DNA of 64,000 nucleotides from Palsa-504 sp963839095. GTDB lineage: Bacteria; Actinomycetota; Actinomycetes; Streptosporangiales; Streptosporangiaceae. A program made the translations under genes and the position numbers. Position 1 is the first letter of the stretch, and the number at the start of each line of letters is the position of its first letter. The stretch spans positions 124,001 through 188,000 of the forward strand of contig CAWIUF010000053.1 of the NCBI GenBank assembly GCA_963839095.1, read 5' to 3'. Positions 44,018 through 51,562 of this stretch are shown piece after piece. The notes under the pieces were generated by a model that worked only from the letters and a program-made list of their open reading frames with translations, ran no database searches and was not told where the DNA came from.

Positions 44018-44764
44018 ATGCGACGCCTGTGGTTGTCTCTGCTGCTCGTGCCGGTCATCGGGGTGGCCGCACCTGCCGCTGCCTGGGCCGCTCCGGGGGC
44101 GCCGGCCGCCCGGTCGGCACCGGTGGCCCGGTCGGCGCCCGCGGCGCCGGCGGCGCCCGCTCAGGCGCTGCAGCCGGGCAGGAAGGGCTCCTCGGTCAAG
44201 GCGCTGCAGCGCCGGCTGGCCGCGCTGAAGTACTATCCGGGCTCGATCGACGGGAACTTCGGCACCAGCACGCTCGAGGCCGTGTGGGCGTTCTACGAGG
44301 TGCAGGGGCTGACGCCGCACAACTACGTGGACTCGGCCATGAAGTGGCGGCTGGCCCACCCGAAGGCGCCGCGGCCGCTGGTCTCGCACGGCGGGGCCAA
44401 CCGGATCGAGGTCAGCCTGTCCCGCGAGACCCTGGTCCTGTGGCGTAACAACCAGGTGCAGCTGATCAGCCACGTGTCGACCGGCGGCCACTACTCCTAC
44501 TGCTCCCCCGGCGGCGGCTGCGGGGTCGCGATCACCCCGACCGGCAACTACCACATGATCGTGTTCATGCGCGGCTGGGTGCACGTGCCGCTCGGCGAGA
44601 TGTACAACCCGTCGTTCTTTATCGGCACCGCGTTCGCCATCCACGGTGACACCGACGTGCCGCTGGCGCCGGTCTCGCACGGCTGCGTCCGGATCCCGAT
44701 GGACATCGCGTCCTTCTTCCACAAGCTGATCAAGATCCCCGGCGAGCCCGTCTACATCCGCTAG
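44018..44764 (+). CDS. L,D-transpeptidase with peptidoglycan-binding domain
   Basis: I start at MRRLWLSLLLVPVIGVAAPA, a clear signal peptide with cleavage likely after AWA. An Ala/Pro/Ser linker leads to a PG_binding_1 domain (VKALQRRLAALKYYPGSIDG, NFGTSTLEAVWAFYE), then a YkuD catalytic domain with RIEVSLSRETLVLW, AIHGDTDVPLAPVSHGCVRI and the catalytic Cys at about residue 223. The enzyme makes 3-3 cross-links in the cell wall or anchors proteins to it, acting outside the membrane. At 248 residues the architecture is complete. A strong terminator follows. Confidence 0.93.
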   Translation: MRRLWLSLLLVPVIGVAAPAAAWAAPGAPAARSAPVARSAPAAPAAPAQALQPGRKGSSVKALQRRLAALKYYPGSIDGNFGTSTLEAVWAFYEVQGLTPHNYVDSAMKWRLAHPKAPRPLVSHGGANRIEVSLSRETLVLWRNNQVQLISHVSTGGHYSYCSPGGGCGVAITPTGNYHMIVFMRGWVHVPLGEMYNPSFFIGTAFAIHGDTDVPLAPVSHGCVRIPMDIASFFHKLIKIPGEPVYIR

Positions 44765-44780
44765 CCCGCGGTCCGCGGCC

Positions 44781-44823
44781 AGCCCCGGGTGGTGCCCAGC
44801 CGGGCACCCGCCCGGGGCTTTGT
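44781..44823. terminator. Terminator between convergent genes
   Basis: The AGCCCCGGG and CCCGGGGCT arms, continued inward by GTGCCC/GGGCAC, form a long hairpin followed by TTTGTGG. It lies between the L,D-transpeptidase stop and the prepilin peptidase stop and can serve both strands. Confidence 0.8.
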
Positions 44824-44833
44824 GGTTACCGGG

Positions 44834-45559
44834 TCAGGTGGGCCAGGCGAGGACGGCCAGGAGCGTGCCGGCGATCATGAAGGGGCCGAACGGGATGAGC
44901 TGCCGGCGGGACGCCCGCCGGCTCACCAGGAGCGCGACGCCGGCCAGGCCGCCGAGCAGGAAACCGGCCGTACCGCCGGCGATCAGCACCCGCCAGCCGA
45001 ACCAGGCCAGCAGCGTGCCCAGGCTGGCCGCCAGCTTGACGTCGCCCAGGCTCATCCCGGACGGGCTGATGATCAGCAGGAGCAGGTAGAAGCCGGCCAG
45101 CGCGAGCCCGCCGAGCACGGCCCGCAGCAGCGCGGACCAGGACGCCTGCGGATCTCCGGCGATGGCGGCCAGCAGCAGGAGCACCGCGGTACCCGTGTAG
45201 GCAGCCGCGGTGAGCGGGTCGGGCAGGCGGCTGACCGCGATGTCGATGAAGGCCAGCGGGACGGCGCAGGCGAACAGCCAGCAGGCCGCCGCCAGGACCA
45301 GCCCGTCCGCGGCGTCCGGGACGCGGACCGCGAGCACGCCGAGCAGGACCGCGGTCACGCCGCCAGTGACCAGCGCGGGCGGTGTGGTCCGGACGCCCGG
45401 CGGCGCGCTCCGGACGTCAGGCGGCCCGGTCCGGACGTCAGGCTCAGTCTCAGGGACCGATGGGCCAAGGGGGACGGCCAGGCGGGCGATGGCCGCGTGC
45501 TGGGGCCAGCCGGCCAGCAGGCCGACCGCGGCCAGGGATCCGGTCAGGGCCGGGGTCAC
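44834..45559 (-). CDS. A24 prepilin peptidase-like protein
   Basis: The 241-residue membrane protein belongs to the type IV prepilin peptidase family. The two catalytic aspartates are visible in FIDIAVSRLPDPLTAAAYTG and GMSLGDVKLAASLGTLLAWF. It lacks the N-terminal methylase domain with its cysteines, as in small TadV/CpaA-type enzymes. The N-terminal loop contains degenerate repeats (VRTGPPDVRSAPPGVRTTPP). The GTG start lies within the 3' end of the upstream transporter gene, with 110 bases of overlap. No pilin or tad genes are in the window, so its substrates lie elsewhere. Confidence 0.82.
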   Translation of the reverse strand: MTPALTGSLAAVGLLAGWPQHAAIARLAVPLGPSVPETEPDVRTGPPDVRSAPPGVRTTPPALVTGGVTAVLLGVLAVRVPDAADGLVLAAACWLFACAVPLAFIDIAVSRLPDPLTAAAYTGTAVLLLLAAIAGDPQASWSALLRAVLGGLALAGFYLLLLIISPSGMSLGDVKLAASLGTLLAWFGWRVLIAGGTAGFLLGGLAGVALLVSRRASRRQLIPFGPFMIAGTLLAVLAWPT

Positions 45560-46433
45560 AGGGGAACTCTAATTCCGCCGACTTGGGGACGTGGACCATG
45601 GCGAGCGAGCGGGATAGCTCGATACAGCCGATGGCCACGGCGATGACGGCGACGATCTCGACGGCGAGCAGCCACCCGCCGGTCTGCACGTCCTCGCCGA
45701 AGACCGTGACCCCGTAGCAGGCGCTGATCAGCGCGTCGCCCAGGGTGAGCGGGGGCTGGACGGCCACCAGCGAGCCGGCCTGCAGGGCGTTCTGCAGCAG
45801 GAACAGCGCGCCGACGCCGGCGATCGCGGTCCCGTACAGCTCCCAGGTCTCGAAGAACGCCACCACGCCCTGGTGGTCCAGGGTCGATACCGCGCTCTTC
45901 ATCAGCGTCGCGGTCAGCGCGTAGCCGCACGCGGCGGCCAGGCCGAACGTGGCCGCGCGGGCCCGGCCCCCGGCCCGCACGCCGATGGCGATGAGGACCG
46001 CCTCGAAGATGGCGGTGACGACCAGGGTCAGGATCCAGACCCGGATCGGGGCGTGGTCGCCGCCACCGGACGGCGCGGCGGCCGCCAGGCCGCCGCCGAG
46101 GGCGACCGTGACCAGGCCGACGGCGAACCAGGTCATCCGCGGCAGCTTGCGGTGCGCCAGCTTGCTCGCCACCAGCAGGGTGAACGGGAGCTCGATGATG
46201 AAGATGGGCTGCACCAGCGCCACCGGGCCGGTGGCCAGCGCGGTCGCCTGGCACACCGAGGCGACGATGACCATGGCGATGCCGGCCAGCCAGACCTTGT
46301 GCTTGATCAGGTACCCGAACAGCGCCAGGTGCAGCGCTTTACCGGCCGGCGCGGTCGAAGCGGCCATCCGCTGCAAGACCGACGCCAGCCCGTTGAACAG
46401 CGCCGTCAGCAGCGCGAACAAAACCGACACCAC
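45450..46433 (-). CDS. DMT-family (EamA-like) transporter
   Basis: The protein has about ten helices (VSVLFALLTALFNGLASVLQ, VWLAGIAMVIVASVCQATAL, ALVQPIFIIELPFTLLVASK, GAPAVAA-like repeats) in the two-fold pattern of drug/metabolite transporters. In actinomycetes this subgroup is annotated only as DMT family. The last 50 residues after SLAMVHVPKSAELEFP are Arg/Pro/Gly-rich and overlap the peptidase gene, so the true end may be earlier in a corrected frame. The substrate is unknown. Confidence 0.8.
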   Translation of the reverse strand: MVSVLFALLTALFNGLASVLQRMAASTAPAGKALHLALFGYLIKHKVWLAGIAMVIVASVCQATALATGPVALVQPIFIIELPFTLLVASKLAHRKLPRMTWFAVGLVTVALGGGLAAAAPSGGGDHAPIRVWILTLVVTAIFEAVLIAIGVRAGGRARAATFGLAAACGYALTATLMKSAVSTLDHQGVVAFFETWELYGTAIAGVGALFLLQNALQAGSLVAVQPPLTLGDALISACYGVTVFGEDVQTGGWLLAVEIVAVIAVAIGCIELSRSLAMVHVPKSAELEFPCDPGPDRIPGRGRPAGRLAPARGHRPPGRPPWPIGP

Positions 46434-46535
46434 TGCGGCATCCTAGCCGCTCGACGATCTGGCTGGTAGCGGGCACGCCGGCCGGGGTCCGCCCCCGGAC
46501 GACGGGAGTAATGCCGGTGACCGGAACGGGCTTGG

Positions 46536-47099
46536 CTAGGGGGCGGGGACGCGGAAGATGCGGAGTTGCAGGGCCAGGGTGGCGTAGTAGCCGACCAGGG
46601 AGGTCAGCTCGACCAGGGCCTGCTGGCCGAGGACGTTGACCGCGGTGTCGTACTGCTCGTCGTCCAGGTCGGCGCCCGGGCTGGTCAGCGCGCGCACCAC
46701 GGCGTAGGCCACCTGCTCTTCCTTCACCGCGAAGCCGGGGTCATGGCCGGCCCGCAGCGCCCCGAGCTCGGTCTCGGTGAGCCCGGCGTCCCGCCCGATC
46801 AGCTCGTGCGACTCGCGCTCGTAGGCACTGTCCCAGACCTGCGCCACGATCAGGATCGCCATCTCCCGGATCCGGTCCGCCAGCTGGGTGCGGAACCTGA
46901 TGGCGACGCCCAGTCCCTGCAGGGCATGCCCGACGGGCGGGGCGTACAGCATCGCGTTGAACGGGCCGGCCAGGCCGCCCGCGCCGCTGGAGAGCAGCAC
47001 CGCGCGCGGCCCCTGGCCGCGCGGGCCGCCCAGGATCTCCCGATACAGGTCCACCTGCTCGGGGGTCATTTCGTCGGAGGACAGAACAGGGAGGCGCAT
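46536..47099 (-). CDS. Carboxymuconolactone decarboxylase-family protein
   Basis: The 187-residue helical protein matches the CMD/AhpD superfamily: FNAMLYAPPVGHALQGLGVA, ADRIREMAILIVAQVWDSAY, ERESHELIGRDAGLTETELG, QYDTAVNVLGQQALVELTSL, VGYYATLALQLRIF. The E-x8-11-S-H pattern of CMD is present, while the redox CxxC of AhpD is absent, so decarboxylase- or isomerase-like chemistry is more likely than peroxidase support. It lies 71 bases downstream of the sugar permease on the same strand and could belong to that operon. Confidence 0.82.
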   Translation of the reverse strand: MRLPVLSSDEMTPEQVDLYREILGGPRGQGPRAVLLSSGAGGLAGPFNAMLYAPPVGHALQGLGVAIRFRTQLADRIREMAILIVAQVWDSAYERESHELIGRDAGLTETELGALRAGHDPGFAVKEEQVAYAVVRALTSPGADLDDEQYDTAVNVLGQQALVELTSLVGYYATLALQLRIFRVPAP

Positions 47100-47170
47100 A
47101 AGAGGTATCTGCCCACGCGGGCCGGGGCATGCACCCCGGCCCGTTCGGAATTGAAAAGATCTTCGGTCGG

Positions 47171-48469
47171 TTACGTCCTGGTCTGGCTGCGGCGGGCGAC
47201 CGTGTCGATAGTGACGGCCGCGAGCAGGACGATCGCGGTCCAGATGTACTGCGGCGCCGCGCCCAGGCCGAGCAACTGCAGGCCGTTGTAGATCACCGCG
47301 ACGATGAGGCCGCCCAGGACGGCGCCGAGCATCTTGCCCCGGCCGCCGAACAGGCTGGTCCCGCCGATGACCGCGGCGGCCACGGCGTACAGGACGTTCT
47401 GCCCGCCGGGCACGTTACTGGAGACCGAGCCGAGCTGGGAGGCGTAGATGATGCCCATGACACCCGCGGTCAGGCCGGCCAGCACGAACGCGAGGACCCG
47501 GATCCGGCTCAGGCTGATACCGGCCCGCCGGGCCGCCTCGGCGTTGCCGCCGATGGCGTAGACGTACCGGCCGAACCGGGTCCGGCCGAGCAGGAAACTC
47601 CAGGCGACGAGCATGACCAGCACGACCAGCATGACCCACGGCACGCCCTCGACCACGACGAAGCCGGTGCCGCGGTTGCTGTTGCCGATCAGCACGACGA
47701 CCACGCCCGCGACGGCCATCGCGGCCACCTTGAGCCAGGTCACGCTGGCCGGGGGCGCGGCCAGGCCGCCCGCCCGGCGGCGGCTGTCCCTGGTGACCAG
47801 CAGGGCGCCGCCCAGCGCGACGGCGGCCGCCATCACGATCCAGCCGGCCAGCGGGCTCATGGCGCCGTTCTCGATGTCGTTCAGCACGTTGCTGTACAGC
47901 CGGATGGTCCCGCCGGAGCCGGGCGCGGCGATATTGATGATCGCCAGCAGCAAGCCGAGGCCAGCCAGCTGGCCGGCCAGCGTGACCACGAAAGACGGCA
48001 ATCGGAGCCAGGTGATGATGACGCCCTGGATCAGGCCGAAGATCGCGGGAAAGGCCAGGCCCGCGAGCACGGCCAGCGGCCACGGGGCCGGGTTCGGCGG
48101 GACCAGCAGCCAGCAGGTGAACACCGAGCCGATCACCGAGGTGTAGCCGATCGACAGGTCGATCTCGCCGAGCAGCAGCACGAACACCTCGGCCATGCCC
48201 AGCGTCACGATCCAGGCCGCTTGCTCGATCAGGTTGACCAGGTTGCCCGCGGACAGGAACAGCGAGCTGCGGACCTGGAAGTAGACGACGATGACGACCA
48301 GGCCCAGGATGACCGGCAGGGCGCCGCTCTCGCCACTGCGGACCCGGGTCCACCAGATCTTGGCGTACTCGCCCAGGCTGTCGGCGATGACCTCGGGGGC
48401 GGCGGTGGCCGCGGTCTGGGCCGCGGTCTCGTCGGCCTCGGGCGGCGGCTGGCCGACGTCAGTGCTCAC
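47171..48469 (-). CDS. Sugar ABC transporter permease (XylH-like)
   Basis: The 432-residue protein has about ten helices and the BPD_transp_2 signature of ribose/xylose permeases: NLVNLIEQAAWIVTLGMAEV, FVLLLGEIDLSIGYTSVIGS, LPSFVVTLAGQLAGLGLLLA, RFGRYVYAIGGNAEAARRAG, ISLSRIRVLAFVLAGLTAGV, VIGGTSLFGGRGKMLGAVLG. The EAAR(R)AGI loop contacts the ATPase. The GTG start overlaps the upstream ATPase gene by 11 bases. It is the membrane part of a carbohydrate uptake system with the genes at 48459 and 49387. Confidence 0.92.
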   Translation of the reverse strand: MSTDVGQPPPEADETAAQTAATAAPEVIADSLGEYAKIWWTRVRSGESGALPVILGLVVIVVYFQVRSSLFLSAGNLVNLIEQAAWIVTLGMAEVFVLLLGEIDLSIGYTSVIGSVFTCWLLVPPNPAPWPLAVLAGLAFPAIFGLIQGVIITWLRLPSFVVTLAGQLAGLGLLLAIINIAAPGSGGTIRLYSNVLNDIENGAMSPLAGWIVMAAAVALGGALLVTRDSRRRAGGLAAPPASVTWLKVAAMAVAGVVVVLIGNSNRGTGFVVVEGVPWVMLVVLVMLVAWSFLLGRTRFGRYVYAIGGNAEAARRAGISLSRIRVLAFVLAGLTAGVMGIIYASQLGSVSSNVPGGQNVLYAVAAAVIGGTSLFGGRGKMLGAVLGGLIVAVIYNGLQLLGLGAAPQYIWTAIVLLAAVTIDTVARRSQTRT

Positions 48470-49349
48470 TGGAACTCCCTGCTGGCTGCTGGGCCGGGGG
48501 CTCGGCCTGGGCGCCGAGGCGCCTGGAGGTGCCCGTGGTCATCAGGTCGACGATCGACTGGGCGTCGTACTGGGCCAGCGGCCCGACCGAGACCATCTGG
48601 CCCAGCCGCAGCACCGCCACCCGGTCGGCCACGGACTGGACGTCGTTCAGGTTGTGCGAGATGACGATGACCGCGATGCCCTGGTCCTTGAGCCGGCGAA
48701 TGAGGTCGAGCACGACCCGGGTCTGGGTGACGCCGAGCGCGGCCGTGGGCTCGTCCATGATGACCAGCCTGGCCTGCCGGAGCACGGCCCGGGCCACCGC
48801 GACGGCCTGGCGCTGGCCGCCGGACAGCGAGCCGACCGGCTGCCGGACCGAGCGGACCGTGACCACGGACAGGTCGGCCAGGGTGCGCTTGGCCTCCTTC
48901 TCCATCCTGGTCTCGTCCAGCGCCCAGTGCTTGACCGGCTCCCGGCCGAGGAACATGTTCTGCACGATATCCAGGTTGTCGGCCAGCGCGAGATCCTGGT
49001 ACACGGTGGCGATGCCGAGGTCGGCGGCGTCCTTCGGGGAGTGCAGCCGGACCGGCCGGCCCTCCCAGAGGATCTCGCCGGCGTCCTGCGGCCAGATGCC
49101 CGCGATCGTCTTGATCAGCGTGCTCTTGCCCGCCCCGTTGTCACCGACCAGGGCCGTCACCTGGCCTACCGGAACGTCCAGGTTGATGTCGGTGAGGGCG
49201 CGCACCGGGCCGAAGTTCTTGCCTATGCCGACCAGGCGCAGCAGCGGCTGATCGCCGTTCGGACCGGGCGGTCCTGACGGGCCTGACTCAGGAGCCGGCG
49301 CCCGGCCCGCGGTAGCGGGCCGGGCGTCGTCCGCGCTCGGAGTGGTCAC
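48459..49349 (-). CDS. Sugar ABC transporter ATPase, single domain
   Basis: The 296-residue ATPase has Walker A GDNGAGKSTLIK, Q-loop VYQDLALADNLDIVQNMFLG, signature LSGGQRQAVAVARAVL, Walker B RLVIMDEPTAALG and the H-loop VISHNLND. Carbohydrate-uptake ATPases of the RbsA/XylG type usually carry two such domains in about 500 residues; this one has only one. It must therefore pair with itself or with another domain, for example the ABC domain of the kinase at 51559. It begins at GTG with GAGGAGG upstream and overlaps the permease gene. Confidence 0.9.
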   Translation of the reverse strand: MTTPSADDARPATAGRAPAPESGPSGPPGPNGDQPLLRLVGIGKNFGPVRALTDINLDVPVGQVTALVGDNGAGKSTLIKTIAGIWPQDAGEILWEGRPVRLHSPKDAADLGIATVYQDLALADNLDIVQNMFLGREPVKHWALDETRMEKEAKRTLADLSVVTVRSVRQPVGSLSGGQRQAVAVARAVLRQARLVIMDEPTAALGVTQTRVVLDLIRRLKDQGIAVIVISHNLNDVQSVADRVAVLRLGQMVSVGPLAQYDAQSIVDLMTTGTSRRLGAQAEPPAQQPAGSSSEH

Positions 49350-49386
49350 CGGGCGCGCCTCCTCACCTCGGAGTTAACGCTGGTCA

Positions 49387-50619
49387 TTACGATATCCCTG
49401 CCGCCTTGCAGGGCGCCGCGTACTGGCCGACGCACAGCTGCGAGGAACTCACGAACTTGTCCGCGATCACGGTGGAGTTCATGTTGTCGGTGGTGACCCA
49501 CTTCGGGGTGAGCAGCACCGACGGCACCGATGAATTGGCCTTGGAGTCGTTCGTGCTGCCGTTCACCAGGCTGCTCGGCGGGGTCTTGCCAGCCCGCAGG
49601 TACATGGCCAGCGCCGCGGCGGCCTGTGCCTCCAGGTAGATCGGCTTGTAGGCGGTGCCGCACTGGAAGCCGGCCAGGATGTTCTGCAGGCCGATCGTGG
49701 TCGCGTCCTGCCCGGTGACCGGGAAGGTCTTGGCCTTGACGCCCTTGGTCTGCAGGTAGTGGATGATCGGCGCGGCGTTGGCGTCGTTCGGGACCAGGAC
49801 CGAGTTGATGGTCTTGTGCGCGGTGAAGTTCTGCTGGAACTCGCTCAGCGCGGTCGACGGGGTCCAGGTGCCGGCCGGCTCGCCGGCCTTCACGTACTTG
49901 CCCGCGGAGAACAGCGGGTCGAGCACGCCCAGGTAGCCCTGCGCGAACAGGGTGGCGTTGTTGTCGGTCGGGTCGCCCTTCATGACCAGCACGTCCGGCT
50001 TGCTGAGCTTCCAGTCGGTGGCGCAGGCCTGGAAGCCCTGGCCGATCAGCTTGCCGACTTCGACGTTGTTGAAGCTGACGTAGTACTGGCGGCTGCCGCC
50101 CAGGGTCAGCCGGTCGTAGTCGATGACCGCCACGCCGTGCGACTTGGCGTAAGTCTCGATCTGCGCCCCGACGCCGGCGTCCAGCGGGTCCATGATCAGG
50201 ACGGTGGCGCCCTTGGTGATGGCGGTCTGCGCGTCGGAGAGCTCGGTGGCGTCGCTGCCCTGCGCGTTCTGCACGGTGAACTGCGAGGACGACAGGCCCG
50301 CGGCGGTCAGCGCCTGGGTCAGGTACGGCGCGTCGAACTGGACGTACCGGGCCGAGGTCACGGTGTCGGGGAGGATCACCGCTACGTTGCCCTTGCCTGC
50401 CGAAGCCAGCGGCTTCAGCGCGGACATCGCGGAGAAGGTCCGGTCGAACTGGCCGACCGAGATCGACACCGAGCCGCCCGACGAGGCGCTGGCACTGCTG
50501 GTGCTGCTGGCGCCGCCGGAACTCGAGGTCGAAGATGAGGAGCTGCAGGCCGCAGCGGCGAGGCACAAAGCCAGCGACACCGACGCTACAGCAGCCCCTT
50601 TCCTGGCCACCGGAATCAT
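49387..50619 (-). CDS. Sugar-binding lipoprotein (XylF-like)
   Basis: The 410-residue protein has a lipoprotein signal (MIPVARKGAAVASVSLALCL, then AAAAC with Cys25) and a Ser-rich linker, followed by a periplasmic-binding fold of the CUT2/XylF type: NVAVILPDTVTSARYVQFDA, TEYA-like hinge segments, ATVLIMDPLDAGVGAQIETY, GVAVIDYDRLTLGGSRQYYV and VTGQDATTIGLQNILAGFQC. The D-R-L-T and S-x-N pattern recalls xylose-binding proteins. It delivers sugar to the permease. GAGGTGG precedes the ATG. The 226-base gap upstream holds candidate response-regulator sites. Confidence 0.92.
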   Translation of the reverse strand: MIPVARKGAAVASVSLALCLAAAACSSSSSTSSSGGASSTSSASASSGGSVSISVGQFDRTFSAMSALKPLASAGKGNVAVILPDTVTSARYVQFDAPYLTQALTAAGLSSSQFTVQNAQGSDATELSDAQTAITKGATVLIMDPLDAGVGAQIETYAKSHGVAVIDYDRLTLGGSRQYYVSFNNVEVGKLIGQGFQACATDWKLSKPDVLVMKGDPTDNNATLFAQGYLGVLDPLFSAGKYVKAGEPAGTWTPSTALSEFQQNFTAHKTINSVLVPNDANAAPIIHYLQTKGVKAKTFPVTGQDATTIGLQNILAGFQCGTAYKPIYLEAQAAAALAMYLRAGKTPPSSLVNGSTNDSKANSSVPSVLLTPKWVTTDNMNSTVIADKFVSSSQLCVGQYAAPCKAAGIS

Positions 50620-50736
50620 TTAAACCACCTCGTGTCTTAGAGGAACGGCCGTCTCTCAGGCATGCGTAATTACCTCGCTGTCCTGGGTGAACTTCGCGGC
50701 CCTAGCGTCTTGAGCAAGAGCGTAGAACGCCGGGAA

Positions 50737-50795
50737 TTAACGTGGCCTTAACATCGGCGGCGGCCCGTGAAGATACCGTGAACGACTTCGTTAAC
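50737..50795. promoter_or_regulatory. Candidate OmpR-type direct repeats
   Basis: On the minus strand GTTAAC, GTTCAC and CTTCAC occur at 50795, 50783 and 50772, a spacing of 11-12 bases. GTTAA then recurs twice exactly 11 bases apart (50752 and 50741). Response regulators of the OmpR/PhoP class bind such 11-base direct repeats. The block lies 120-175 bases upstream of the sugar-binding protein start and just after the regulator gene. Confidence 0.55.
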
Positions 50796-50845
50796 GTGCT
50801 TGTCTTGATTCGCGTTCGTCATCCGGGTGTTATTTTCTGGCAGCA

Positions 50846-51562
50846 CTAATCCGGGGCCAGCCGGTAGCCCGCCCGCGGCTGGGTGAGGATGAGCGGCGCG
50901 CTCTCCTCCGCCTCGAGCTTGGCCCGCAGCCGCCGCACGTAGACGCGCAGGTACTCGGTCTCGGTCTCGTACCCGTGGCCCCAGACCCGGCGGAGCAGGT
51001 GGGCGTGGGTGAGCAGCTTGCCCCGGTTCACGGCGAGCTCGCGCAGCAGGGCGAACTCGGTCGGCGTCAGGTGCACCGGCTGCCCGCTCCGCCGGACCTG
51101 CTGCAAGGCCAGGTCGATGACGATGTCGCCGACCACGATGACCGGGGGCGCCTGCTGCTCGGTGGGCGCGGCCGGGCGGGTCCGGCGCAGCGTCGCGGTG
51201 ATCCGGGCGAGCAGTTCCTCGATGCTGAACGGCTTGGTCATGTAGTCGTCGGCCCCCATGTGCAGGGCCGTCACCTTGTCCCGCTCGCCGCCGCGGGCCG
51301 ACACCACGATGATGGCCACCGGGGAGCGCTCGCGGATCTGGCGGCAGAGCTCGAACCCGTCGGCTTCGGGCAGCATCAGGTCGAGCAGCACGATGTCCGG
51401 GTCCTCGGTCTCCAGCAGCTGCAGTGCCCGCATGCCGTCCACGCTCACCACGGTGTCGAAGCCGCGGACGGCCAGGTTGGACCGGATCAGGTCCACGATG
51501 TTGGGGTCGTCCTCCACCACCAGGGCGCAGGTCTTGCGGCCCCCCTCGGTCACCGACGTCAT
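50846..51562 (-). CDS. OmpR-family response regulator
   Basis: The 238-residue protein has a receiver domain (TCALVVEDDPNIVDLIRSNL, phosphoacceptor Asp61 in DIVLLDLMLPEADG, the switch Thr/Ser in VVSARGGERDK and Lys110 in YMTKPFS) and a C-terminal winged helix (LTPTEFALLRELAVNRGKLL, YLRVYVRRLRAKLE). GGGGGAG precedes the ATG, which overlaps the kinase stop (ATGA), so it is certainly the partner of that kinase. It probably controls the adjacent sugar transporter operon through the direct repeats at 50737-50795. Confidence 0.95.
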   Translation of the reverse strand: MTSVTEGGRKTCALVVEDDPNIVDLIRSNLAVRGFDTVVSVDGMRALQLLETEDPDIVLLDLMLPEADGFELCRQIRERSPVAIIVVSARGGERDKVTALHMGADDYMTKPFSIEELLARITATLRRTRPAAPTEQQAPPVIVVGDIVIDLALQQVRRSGQPVHLTPTEFALLRELAVNRGKLLTHAHLLRRVWGHGYETETEYLRVYVRRLRAKLEAEESAPLILTQPRAGYRLAPD

